Shown in pieces: positions 45,290 to 53,249 of a stretch of 64,000 nt of DNA. The DNA comes from JAMZMI01 sp039944535. GTDB lineage: Bacteria; Bacteroidota; Bacteroidia; Cytophagales; Cyclobacteriaceae. Numbering within the stretch: the first letter of the stretch is position 1; each line of letters starts with the position of its first letter. The translations under genes and the position numbers were made by a program. Location of the stretch: positions 1 to 64,000 of the forward strand of contig JBDUYP010000012.1 of the NCBI GenBank assembly GCA_039944535.1. Direction: 5' to 3'. The notes under the pieces are model-generated. The model worked only from the letters and a program-made list of their open reading frames with translations, searched no databases and was not told the origin of the DNA.

Positions 45290-45622
45290 TTATTTCAATT
45301 CAAAAATCTTATCCATCAAAACCCACTTGACACCCTCAGGAGAAAAGGGCAGCCTGCTTTGATATTGATCCATCAGCGCTTCCCATTCTTGCACTTTTGG
45401 GTTACCCAAATCTGCTTTGGCTTTTGCCTCAAAGGAAAAATCATCACCAGTCTCCATGATCATCACCAGTCTGTCTGCCACATGATAAATCTTCATACCG
45501 GTGATGCCAGACGAGTAGATGCTCTCCTTAACCTCCGGCCATACGTTCTCATGATGCCTGATATAGGCCTCAATCAAATCAGGATCATTTTTGAGATCAA
45601 GAGTTAGGCAAAAAGTCTTCAT
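45290..45622 (-). CDS. L-rhamnose/L-fucose mutarotase (RhaM/DUF718 family)
   Basis: Interconverts alpha and beta anomers of a 6-deoxyhexose in the cytoplasm, 110 residues, the usual size. Ferredoxin-like fold landmarks: LDLKNDPDLIEAYIRHHENVWPEV with the catalytic-type His, GITGMKIYHVADRLVMIMETGDDF and EWEALMDQYQ. Its start overlaps the FucP stop by 4 bases (ATGA), so it is translationally coupled to the transporter and probably processes the sugar as it enters. RhaM versus fucose specificity is not resolved by sequence; the operon favours fucose. Confidence 0.82.
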   Translation of the reverse strand: MKTFCLTLDLKNDPDLIEAYIRHHENVWPEVKESIYSSGITGMKIYHVADRLVMIMETGDDFSFEAKAKADLGNPKVQEWEALMDQYQSRLPFSPEGVKWVLMDKIFELK

Positions 45623-46917
45623 TGATGGTCAAATTTACTATACACGCTATAACCATAGTGCCCAACCAGCGCAAAGCAAGCTAGCGGCAAAATGAACGAA
45701 AAATTGACCTCCGATACGCCCAGCACTGTGGTATCTGCATAGCCAGCTCCGCCCAGATCGAGAATCATGCCTTGCAAGGTTGGCATGAGCGCTCCACCAA
45801 CGATGGCCATCACCAGCCCTGCCGCTCCAATTTTTGACTCATCTTCTGAGAGCCCATTCAATGCGATTCCGTAAATCGTAGGGAACATCAATGACATACA
45901 GAAAGAAATGGCTACAAGGCAATACAAGCCTAAAACTCCTGTGATAAACATGGTGCCCAAAGTGAAAGATATCGCCAAAATAGAGAGTAGCGTGAGCAGC
46001 TTGCCCGAGTTGATATACCTCAACAGGAAAGTACACACGAACCTGCCGACAAAGAATAAAATAAAGGCGAAAAGCTGATAAGTTCCTGCCGTTTCGGCAT
46101 CAATACCTATTGCTTCACTGTACTGGTAGATGTACGTCCAGCACATGATCTGCGCCCCCACGTAAAACGCCTGAGCAACTACTCCGTAAGCATATTTTGG
46201 TTTTGAAATGATAGACTTGATCAGTCCCCAGGCACTCACTCTCAAATCTTTGTCTTTGCCTTCGGGCATTTTGTTTATCAGGATAAGTACGAAGATGAAA
46301 ATGACTACCAGCCCTAGTACTACATACGGATTGCGGATCGCCATCAAATCTGCGGTGGTGATGGATGCCTTTGCCGACTCGCTCAACGAAGCAAAATCCA
46401 CATCATCCGACTGCAGTCTCTTTAAAACAAATTGCTGAGCTACTAGCAAGCCGCCAAGAAGCCCAACCGGGTTAAAAGCCTGCGCCAGATTGAGCCTTTG
46501 AGTTGCGTTCTCCTTGTCACCCATTGATAGGATATAAGGATTGGCTGTGGTCTCCAAAAAGGCCAGACCAAATGTCAAAATGTAAAGTCCTCCTAAAAAG
46601 AATCCAAACTGCTCGGTAACGGCAGCCGGGTAAAACAGAAGCGCACCGCTGGCATACAGTGCCAACCCTATCAGAATTCCTACTTTATAGGAATACTTTC
46701 TGATGAAAAGTGCTGCCGGCAATGCCATGGTAAAATACCCACCATAAAATGCCATTTGCACGAGACTGGCCTGAAAGTTATCAAGCTCCAGTACTTTCTT
46801 GAATGCCGTAACCATAGGGTCGGTTACAGCATTGGCAAATCCCCAAAGCGCAAATAGTGAGGTGATCAGAACGAAGGGCAATAATACTGACCGGGAAACT
46901 ACAGGGGCTTTTTTCAT
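45619..46917 (-). CDS. fucP: L-fucose/proton symporter, FucP type (MFS)
   Basis: Inner membrane importer with 12 hydrophobic segments, 432 residues. Recognised by FALWGFANAVTDPMVTAFKKVLELDNFQASLVQMAFYGGYFTMALPAALF at the N-terminus and LAFLETTANPYILSMGDKENATQRLNLAQAFNPVG, hallmark stretches of FucP/HexP-type permeases. The Asp in TDPM and the Glu in LETTANPY correspond to proton/sugar residues in FucP. Lies in the same operon as the mutarotase, lactonase and FAH hydrolase. Substrate by family is L-fucose or a related deoxyhexose. Confidence 0.9.
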   Translation of the reverse strand: MKKAPVVSRSVLLPFVLITSLFALWGFANAVTDPMVTAFKKVLELDNFQASLVQMAFYGGYFTMALPAALFIRKYSYKVGILIGLALYASGALLFYPAAVTEQFGFFLGGLYILTFGLAFLETTANPYILSMGDKENATQRLNLAQAFNPVGLLGGLLVAQQFVLKRLQSDDVDFASLSESAKASITTADLMAIRNPYVVLGLVVIFIFVLILINKMPEGKDKDLRVSAWGLIKSIISKPKYAYGVVAQAFYVGAQIMCWTYIYQYSEAIGIDAETAGTYQLFAFILFFVGRFVCTFLLRYINSGKLLTLLSILAISFTLGTMFITGVLGLYCLVAISFCMSLMFPTIYGIALNGLSEDESKIGAAGLVMAIVGGALMPTLQGMILDLGGAGYADTTVLGVSEVNFSFILPLACFALVGHYGYSVYSKFDHQ

Positions 46918-46932
46918 CGTTGGGTTAGGTTG

Positions 46933-47757
46933 TTATAGGTTGTAAAATTTGGAGGCGTTTGTTCCGAAAAACTTATCCAACTGAGCTGGGGTAAGGTGTT
47001 CTGTTGATTTAGATGCAATCTCCATTACTTGATCATAAGATGCGGCAAGCTGGCACACTGGCCAATCTGACCCGAACATGATTCGGTCTTCACCAAAGGC
47101 ATTAATCACCACATCTATATATTTTTTGAAATGCTCTGCCTTCCAATCGCTCCAATTGGCTTCCGTTACAAGGCCTGAAATCTTTATGAAAACATGATCA
47201 TGAAGGGCTAATTTTTCAATATTGGATTTCCATTGATCAAACTCTCCGTTTTTTATATCTGGCTTGGCGCAATGATCTATAACCAACTTCATTTTAGGCA
47301 GCTGTTCCACAAACTGCAACGCCTCTGGAAGCTGATTATGAAAAATCAATATGTCATAAGTATATCCGAAACCCGCCAGGGTTTTCACCCCCTGAACGAA
47401 AGTAGGATCGGTCATAAAACCATCAGGTTCATCCTGAACTATATGGCGAAAACCCTTGAGTTTTTTCTCCTCTTTGTAGGTTTCAAGTTGCTCCGCAAGG
47501 TTGTCTGACTTCAGATCAACCCAACCAACGACTCCCTTGATAATCAAATGCTCGGATGCTAGACTGAGAAGAAACTTGGTTTCATCATCGGACTGATCGG
47601 CCTGCACGGCTACACACCCGTCAAGACCGTTTTTCTGAAGGTGAGGAAGTAAATTTTGAGGCAAAAAATCACTCCTGAGCACCTGCATATCGTCAGATAT
47701 CCAGGAGTGCTTATTCGCATCGTAATTCCAAAAATGCTGATGAGAATCAACTCTCAT
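46933..47757 (-). CDS. L-fuconolactonase-type hydrolase (COG3618)
   Basis: Opens the 6-deoxy-aldonolactone made by the dehydrogenase, 274 residues. Amidohydrolase-superfamily motifs: RVDSHQHFWNYD at the N-terminus (metal HxH), VVGWVDLKSD, RHIVQDEPDGF, LVIDHCAKPDI (His) and FGSDWPV (catalytic Asp). Its paralogue is at 14333-15175. It is 4 bp downstream of the FAH hydrolase gene and 15 bp upstream of fucP, forming a compact catabolic operon. It matches L-fuconolactonase in family and pathway context. Confidence 0.83.
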   Translation of the reverse strand: MRVDSHQHFWNYDANKHSWISDDMQVLRSDFLPQNLLPHLQKNGLDGCVAVQADQSDDETKFLLSLASEHLIIKGVVGWVDLKSDNLAEQLETYKEEKKLKGFRHIVQDEPDGFMTDPTFVQGVKTLAGFGYTYDILIFHNQLPEALQFVEQLPKMKLVIDHCAKPDIKNGEFDQWKSNIEKLALHDHVFIKISGLVTEANWSDWKAEHFKKYIDVVINAFGEDRIMFGSDWPVCQLAASYDQVMEIASKSTEHLTPAQLDKFFGTNASKFYNL

Positions 47758-47761
47758 CTGA

Positions 47762-48610
47762 CTATTCGCCGTAAGCTTTCACCACTTGTTTCGAAGTTCC
47801 AAGTCCGTCTATCCCCAGCTCCATTACATCACCAGACTTTAAGAATACGGGTGGTTTGAAACCGAGACCTACGCCTTCCGGAGTACCTGTAGAAATTACA
47901 TCACCGGGGGTTAGGGTCATAAACTGAGACAGGTAGCTCACCACGTGCTGCACATTGAAAATGAAGTCATTGGTATTTCCATCCTGAACTTTCTTGCCAT
48001 TGAGTGTTAACCAAAGATTTAGGTTATTTGGATCTGCAACCTCGTCTTTTGTGACCAGATATGGCCCGAGTGGAGCAAATGTGTCGGCGCTCTTTCCTTT
48101 GACCCATTGTCCGCCTTTTTCTAGCTGAAATTCACGCTCGCTTATGTCATTGTGCACGGCATATCCAGCAACATAATCCAATGCTTCTTCTTCACTAACG
48201 TAAGATGCTTTTTTACCGATAATCACGGCTAGTTCTACCTCCCAGTCAGTTTTTACACTGTTTTTTGGAATCACCACATTATCAAACGGACCTGTCAGAC
48301 TCGAAGGTGCTTTGAAGAATACAACCGGTTCTGTAGGCACACCCATGCCGCTTTCTTCAGCATGTTTTTTATAGTTGAGGCCTATGCAGATGATTTTCTC
48401 AGGTCTGTAAAGTGGCGCACCAAACTCGATATCTCCGGAGATCGGAGTTAGGCCATCTGCAGCTACAAGATCAGCCACTTTGGAGATTCCATCATTGTCA
48501 AAGAAGTCTCTATCGTACTCTGCCACTTGGGCTGAAACATCAAAATGCCCATCAGCCGTAGCTACTCCCGTCTTATATTGTCCGTCCTTTTGATAACGAA
48601 ATAATTTCAT
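47762..48610 (-). CDS. Fumarylacetoacetase-family hydrolase, probable 2,4-diketo-3-deoxy-L-fuconate hydrolase
   Basis: Cleaves a 2,4-diketo-3-deoxy sugar acid into pyruvate and L-lactate, 282 residues. FAH-core metal residues are in order: KIICIGLNYKKHAEES, VKTDWEVELAVIIGKKA (E and D), GYAVHNDISEREFQ, KSADTFAPLGP and VISTGTPEGVG. A gene of this family with an SDR and a fuconolactonase is the signature of the non-phosphorylative L-fucose pathway (Xanthomonas/Sphingomonad types). An aromatic-degradation role is less likely in this setting. Confidence 0.82.
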   Translation of the reverse strand: MKLFRYQKDGQYKTGVATADGHFDVSAQVAEYDRDFFDNDGISKVADLVAADGLTPISGDIEFGAPLYRPEKIICIGLNYKKHAEESGMGVPTEPVVFFKAPSSLTGPFDNVVIPKNSVKTDWEVELAVIIGKKASYVSEEEALDYVAGYAVHNDISEREFQLEKGGQWVKGKSADTFAPLGPYLVTKDEVADPNNLNLWLTLNGKKVQDGNTNDFIFNVQHVVSYLSQFMTLTPGDVISTGTPEGVGLGFKPPVFLKSGDVMELGIDGLGTSKQVVKAYGE

Positions 48611-48626
48611 TGGTATAGTTTTTAAA

Positions 48627-49400
48627 TTAGTTATTCAAAGTAATAAACCCTCCGTCTATTGGGTAGCAAGAACCGGTAATAAAACTCGCCTCATCCGAAG
48701 CTAGATAAACAACCAGACTGGCCACTTCATCAGGCTCAGCCATGCGGCCAATTGGTTGGGTTTTAGATAGTTTTTCGAACATCTCCTGTTCCTGCCCGGG
48801 GTAATTTTTCGCTATAAAGCCATCCACAAAAGGTGTGTGTACCCTGGCCGGGGCGATGCAATTGCATCTGATTCCATCTTTCAGATAATCTTTGGCCACA
48901 GAAAGCGTCATGGTGTAGACCGCTCCCTTACTCATGGAATACGCAAAACGATCAGATATTCCTACAAGTGAGGCAATGGAAGCCATGTTAATGATAGCTC
49001 CACCCTTCTTTTTCATCAACTTTATCCCCGACTGAAGGCACCCGAACACTCCTTTCACATTCACATCATAAACTCGCCGAAAGTCGTCATATGAAGTATT
49101 CTCGAGATTGCCCACATGTGCTATGCCTGCATTGTTAACCAAAATATCAAGATCGCCATCTACTTTGGCGAATGCGTCAATGATAGATTCCTCTTTGGAA
49201 ACATCGCATCTGACAAACTCACAAAGGTTGCCAGAATCATTAATAGACTGGGCAACCGTGCTCCCTTTGGTTTCGTCAAAATCAAGAAGATAGACGAAGC
49301 AACCCTGAGCAGCCAATTTCTTGCTAATAGCTTCTCCAATGCCGCTACCTCCTCCTGTTACGACAGCCTTTTTTCCTGAAAGATCAAATATTCCGCTCAT
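48627..49400 (-). CDS. SDR dehydrogenase, probable 2-keto-3-deoxy-L-fuconate dehydrogenase
   Basis: A 257-residue classical SDR: TGGGSGIGEAISKKL (cofactor), NNAGIAHVGN, Ser in NMASIASLVG, YSMSKG (Tyr-Lys) and IDGGFITLNN at the C-terminus. RCNCIAPARVHTPFV resembles the sugar-acid/3-hydroxybutyrate dehydrogenase branch that includes the 2-keto-3-deoxy-L-fuconate enzyme. 16 bp upstream of the FAH hydrolase gene, its expected product consumer. First structural gene after the LacI regulator. The dehydratase that should make its substrate is not in the window. Confidence 0.78.
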   Translation of the reverse strand: MSGIFDLSGKKAVVTGGGSGIGEAISKKLAAQGCFVYLLDFDETKGSTVAQSINDSGNLCEFVRCDVSKEESIIDAFAKVDGDLDILVNNAGIAHVGNLENTSYDDFRRVYDVNVKGVFGCLQSGIKLMKKKGGAIINMASIASLVGISDRFAYSMSKGAVYTMTLSVAKDYLKDGIRCNCIAPARVHTPFVDGFIAKNYPGQEQEMFEKLSKTQPIGRMAEPDEVASLVVYLASDEASFITGSCYPIDGGFITLNN

Positions 49401-49568
49401 GTGGTATTTCTTCTAAATGTGGGTTAAACTACTTCCAATCTCAAAATTAGTACAAAATTCAGCAGACGATTTACAGTATCATTCACCGAACTATTCTGCG
49501 GAAATGCAAGATATAAACCTGAACTGACCTACATCTATCCACAATAGATTAATTCCCACCTCAACCTG

Positions 49569-49582
49569 TGCAAAGCATTGCA
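49569..49582. promoter_or_regulatory. Candidate LacI-type operator upstream of the fucose SDR
   Basis: TGCAAAGCATTGCA: arms TGCAA and TTGCA, near-palindromic with a GC centre, 169 bases upstream of the SDR start and directly after the lacI stop. Weaker than the 42738 palindrome and of a different half-site. Confidence 0.35.
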
Positions 49583-50602
49583 TTATCTATTCTTTAAACT
49601 TGACTCCCTCACTTTCAACTCAACTGAGCAAGACCTAATCTGCACGGGCTGATCTGAGCTCTTATGATTGATTTGATCCAAAACCATTTTGGCCGACTCA
49701 CGACCAATCGACTCACTAAACTGCTCTACAGATGTGAGGCCCGGATGGATCATTTCGCAAAAGGGCTCATTTGCAAAACCAACAACACCCAAATCCTTTG
49801 GTACACATACACCTTTATCCTTGGCTTCCTTGAGAGATCCCAAAGCCGAAAAATCGCTTGCACAAAAGATTGCATCTGGTCTATCCTTCATTGACAACAA
49901 CTTCTCTGCGGCTTCTCTGCCCGCCATTTCAGTAATTGCTGGCAAAACCCAATCCTTTTTTACCTCAAGACCAGCTTCATTCATCGCCAATTCGTAACCG
50001 CTTTTTCTTTCCTGATATACGCTCAAGTTTAGAGGCCCGTGCAGGTGGGCTATTTTCTTATACCCCTGCTCTATAAGATGCATGGTTGCTTTATAAGCAC
50101 CATTGTCATTATCATTAATTACCGAATTGGTACTCAATTCCCTTAAAACTCGGTCAAACTGAACTAGTGGAATGCGGGCATTGATAATGCTACATATATG
50201 ATCAAAACTGGCCGTCTCCGCTGATGCGGAGTAGATAATGCCATCCACGCTGCTGTCTATCAAAAGCCTTACGCACTGCTGCTCCCTACTCAATAGCTCC
50301 TTGCTTTGGCAAATAATCAGGTTGTAATTCTTTTTATAGAGTTCCTCCTCTATCCCATGAATTACGCTGGCAAAAAAGGAACGGTTAATTCTAGGGACAA
50401 TCACTCCGATAGTCTCTCCCTTTCCTCGGCGCAAGTTGGAAGCGTACTTATTGCGGTTGTAACCGATCTTACCCGCCTCCTTCATTACCAGTTTTCTTGT
50501 TTTTAGACTTATCCTAGGATTGTTGGCCAAAGCTCTGGAAACAGTAGAAGCACTGAAGCCCAGTCGCTCAGCAATATCATATATCGTTGATGATTTTTTC
50601 AT
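49583..50602 (-). CDS. LacI-family transcriptional regulator
   Basis: A 339-residue sugar-responsive regulator. N-terminal LacI HTH: TIYDIAERLGFSASTVSRALANNPRIS, hinge helix with YASNLRRGKGETIGVIVP, then the PBP1 sensor domain with DGIIYSAS, VINDNDNGAYKATMHLIEQGYKKIAHLHGP, DAIFCASDFSALGSLKEAKDKG and VPKDLGVVGFANEP. It lies upstream of the fucose-type catabolic operon on the same strand, with a 182-bp gap containing a near-palindrome. It is the natural candidate for the operator at 42738. Effector unknown. Confidence 0.9.
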   Translation of the reverse strand: MKKSSTIYDIAERLGFSASTVSRALANNPRISLKTRKLVMKEAGKIGYNRNKYASNLRRGKGETIGVIVPRINRSFFASVIHGIEEELYKKNYNLIICQSKELLSREQQCVRLLIDSSVDGIIYSASAETASFDHICSIINARIPLVQFDRVLRELSTNSVINDNDNGAYKATMHLIEQGYKKIAHLHGPLNLSVYQERKSGYELAMNEAGLEVKKDWVLPAITEMAGREAAEKLLSMKDRPDAIFCASDFSALGSLKEAKDKGVCVPKDLGVVGFANEPFCEMIHPGLTSVEQFSESIGRESAKMVLDQINHKSSDQPVQIRSCSVELKVRESSLKNR

Positions 50603-51037
50603 TTGAAGAAAAAGTTATTGATTCAATTTGAGGCTTTCTAGTTCAAGCACTATCCTGCACTTCACCACCGTATTATACAAGATTGGGCAAAACCCCTAAA
50701 GTAAAAAATCCTAAGAAATTATCCCCACTGGCTATATGTCGGGAACACGTCTTCAACTTCTTATTTCATTTTATTTAACCCTATCCTAATTCTCCAGAAA
50801 ATAACTTGGGTTAATAGCTTTCGTTTACGACTGGTGTCCGGTTCTGAGCTTCTAATTACTTAAGGTTCAATACCATACAGTATCAGTAAAAAGTTGAGAG
50901 ATTTCTATTATTTGGGCGAATATATAGCCAAATTCACCGGCTTTTCAAGTATTAGAGAAATCAAAAATTCGAAGACCTCTGATTAGATAAATTTTAATTA
51001 AACTTTAGTCAGAAGACACAAGAGCTAGTTTAGTACC
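50603..51037. other. Non-coding region upstream of lacI
   Basis: About 435 bp, AT-rich, without a convincing ORF, RNA fold or repeat. It should contain the lacI promoter, but no clear TAnnTTTG/TTG pair could be picked with confidence. Confidence 0.5.
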
Positions 51038-51061
51038 AGGGGTAGCAGGATTCGAACCTGC
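51038..51061 (-). tRNA. tRNA-like 3' end only (T-arm plus acceptor strand), remnant or attachment site
   Basis: On the minus strand GCAGG-TTCGAAT-CCTGC forms a perfect T-arm, followed by TACCCCT as an acceptor strand. No D-arm or anticodon arm fits upstream at normal distance. A GGGGT about 110 bases upstream could pair with the acceptor, leaving an insert too long for a tRNA. Best read as a tRNA 3' fragment, as left by site-specific integration, or a tmRNA-like tail. Confidence 0.4.
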
Positions 51062-51169
51062 GCCCCCAACTTTTCTTTACCTTTTGACATGTGATTGTGG
51101 GTCCGATTTTGCTCAGTCGCGCTGACGGCCGCTCCTAGTGCGTGGAATCACTAGTTCAAGTTCATTCAC

Positions 51170-51657
51170 CCCAACGTAATATCAACCATTAGTCGGCTTT
51201 TTTGCAAAATATCTTCTTTTCTTGCTAGTTGTCCAGGGTCTGAAATTCGTCTGTAAATTAAAAAGATGGTGCTAATGGAAAATTTTACATCAATATTGGA
51301 AGATCCATCCAAAGGATCCATAGCCATAATATCATAATATAATGACTGTCCGGATTGCCCTGAATAATTTCTTCCTGTTCCTCCCACAATATCGCGCTTA
51401 CCTCCTCTTTGTTAGTCAAAGCTCTGATCATCCTATCATCAGCTATTACATCCAACTTCTGCTGCGCTTCACCTTGTACATTTGTACCACAAAATCACCG
51501 GCGATATCCGTCAATCCAGCTTTATTGACATCCCTGTTGAGAATCTTACAAGCCAGTCCTATATCACGTAGCAACTTCGAAAGTTCGCCAGATGCAAATG
51601 GAAACTCCATTAGGCAATTCTTAATACATCGATCTAATATGGTGCCGATTTTGGAAG
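51170..51657 (-). pseudogene. fbp: Decayed class 1 fructose-1,6-bisphosphatase (fbp) fragment
   Basis: Translation in three successive frames of the minus strand recovers the N-terminal half of FBPase: IGTILDR, FASGELSKLLRDIGLACKIL, NRDVNKAGLTDIAGDF, then after a frameshift GTNVQGEAQQKLDVIADD and RMIRALTNKEEV, then after another YYDIMAMDPLDGSSNID and FLIYRR. The metal-site DPLDGSSN is intact, but at least two frameshifts break it, and the sequence stops matching near 51175, less than half the normal length of about 330 residues. It is a pseudogene; a working fbp presumably lies elsewhere. It is bounded by the tRNA-like end, suggesting DNA brought in or cut by an integration event. Confidence 0.82.
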
Positions 51658-51672
51658 GTCTGACTTGTTGCT

Positions 51673-51843
51673 TTAACTGTCTTTTTTAATCCAGAAAGGA
51701 GCCAGAGCGAACCATAGTACACTACCGATGAGCATGTGCATTTTCATATCGTCCAAAGAAATTGAGCCGATGAGTGCAAGCACAGGAAGCAATAAAATCA
51801 GAATGACTGTGAGTATGCTAATGTTTTTGATAATCATGATCAT
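51673..51843 (-). CDS. 56-residue hydrophobic small protein, translationally coupled to the NCS1 transporter
   Basis: A small ORF of 56 codons. Its ATG (51843) overlaps the NCS1 stop (ATGA), the usual sign of coupled translation. The protein has two predicted membrane segments: residues about 7-27 (ISILTVILILLLPVLALIG) and about 38-52 (MLIGSVLWFALAPFW), separated by a short SLDDMKMH loop, and ends in IKKDS. No family recognised. The position suggests a small accessory subunit or stabiliser of the transporter. The 5' end of the fbp fragment begins just beyond its stop. Confidence 0.68.
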   Translation of the reverse strand: MIMIIKNISILTVILILLLPVLALIGSISLDDMKMHMLIGSVLWFALAPFWIKKDS

Positions 51844-53228
51844 GCTTTTTTAGATTTCATTAATAAAATATACAATAATCCTGATGCGATCCAGCAAGGT
51901 ATAACCATGTAAGCGGCGAATACACCCTTACTCATAATCATATAAAGACCAATCGCCACTGGGAGGACCCAGGCAATCAAAACTGAAGTATTGATAGCGA
52001 CTCCTTTGGTTTCAGCAAAAAAACCTGGGAAGTTCATTGATTTAGAGAAGTAGTGATCAACGAAAATAATAGCTCCCATCGGCCCTAAAATGGTACCGTA
52101 CAAGCCAACAAAGTCCAACAACTTGCCTGATAAGCTCGGAAAAATCCCAGCAATTGTAGCAACCAGTCCGGCTACTAAAACACCCATGTATTTTTTAGCT
52201 TTTGGCATTAAGCTCTGAAAAGCCAACCCTGCCCGGTAGATTGTAGGGTTAGCTGTAGTCCATCCCGCGATGATCACCACAATGATCCCCGTCCAGCCGA
52301 TAGCGCCCCAGGCAAGTGCTCCAGGATTTGCCGAAGTATCGTTGATCAAGTGGATTTGAGCGGCTAGCAAAAACGCAGCACAGATCCATGCCATGTAGTG
52401 CCCCAAGAACATCCCAATTGCAGGCCCCCAGCCAGCTCTTTCATCTTTGGCAAACCTCATGATAGACAGGTCGGACATACCAAAGTGCATGGCACCATTA
52501 CATAACCAGGAGAAAATGATAATTTTTCCAATACCAAAATCAATGGCTCCATTCTCTGATTGCACAACGGCCACAGCCTTATCCCAATAGGCTCCTTCCA
52601 AAAGAGTATCAAAACTGGTCACTCCCATTTGATACAGGGCTGCTATTCCGCATGCTGCGAAAACAACGATCATCCATGGAGCAGCCATATTTGACACCCA
52701 AGCCACGGTGTTGTACCCTGCTGCTGCCACGATGGTCATCACCAGCCCCACACCAATGACAATCGCCGAAAATCCAAATGTGCTTAACCCAAATATGGAC
52801 TCTGGAATAGTAAACTTGATATCAAAAGGTATTCCCACCGCACTGGCTGAAACTGTTACCATAGCGCCAGCGAGAAAACAAAATAATACCCCGTTGACAA
52901 TGTTATATACCTTCACCAATTGAGTCCCTGCGATTTTTTCAAGCTGAAAATACAGTGTTAGTTTCTTTGAAACAGCAATAGGAGCCACAATATATCTCCA
53001 GGTCAAAAGCGCGAGAATATTTCCAATAAACAAACCGACCAAAAGATCTGCCAATGTTGCTCCGGCAGCCAGGAATAGTGGTCCAATCATGAACTCCGTG
53101 CCTGCAGCATGCTCTCCGGCATACATACCAAAAAAGCTCTTCCAATTTTTTAATTTGGATTGGGGAATGGGTTCTCTTTCATACTCTCCCCCACTTCGCA
53201 CTTCCATATTCTCATCAGAATTCATCAT
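51840..53228 (-). CDS. NCS1-family cation symporter (purine/cytosine permease type)
   Basis: A 462-residue inner membrane transporter with about 12 hydrophobic segments. Family signs: KSFFGMYAGEHAAGTEFMIGPLFLAAGATLADLLVG near the N-terminus, GYNTVAWVSNMAAPWMIV and WTTANPTIYRAGLAFQS, typical for NCS1/CodB-like permeases. NCS1 carriers normally import nucleobases, allantoin or vitamins. Here the gene is the penultimate member of the rhamnose operon, 21 bp after a lactate dehydrogenase gene. A hydroxy-acid or sugar-derived substrate is possible, but I can support only family, not substrate. Confidence 0.82.
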   Translation of the reverse strand: MMNSDENMEVRSGGEYEREPIPQSKLKNWKSFFGMYAGEHAAGTEFMIGPLFLAAGATLADLLVGLFIGNILALLTWRYIVAPIAVSKKLTLYFQLEKIAGTQLVKVYNIVNGVLFCFLAGAMVTVSASAVGIPFDIKFTIPESIFGLSTFGFSAIVIGVGLVMTIVAAAGYNTVAWVSNMAAPWMIVVFAACGIAALYQMGVTSFDTLLEGAYWDKAVAVVQSENGAIDFGIGKIIIFSWLCNGAMHFGMSDLSIMRFAKDERAGWGPAIGMFLGHYMAWICAAFLLAAQIHLINDTSANPGALAWGAIGWTGIIVVIIAGWTTANPTIYRAGLAFQSLMPKAKKYMGVLVAGLVATIAGIFPSLSGKLLDFVGLYGTILGPMGAIIFVDHYFSKSMNFPGFFAETKGVAINTSVLIAWVLPVAIGLYMIMSKGVFAAYMVIPCWIASGLLYILLMKSKKA

Positions 53229-53249
53229 GTTGTTTATTAGGTTAGAACT

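Noticed and set aside
51038..51175. Complete tRNA or tmRNA gene
   Set aside because: Only the T-arm and acceptor 3' strand fold; no D-arm or anticodon arm, and the possible 5' acceptor is too far away. Kept as a remnant.
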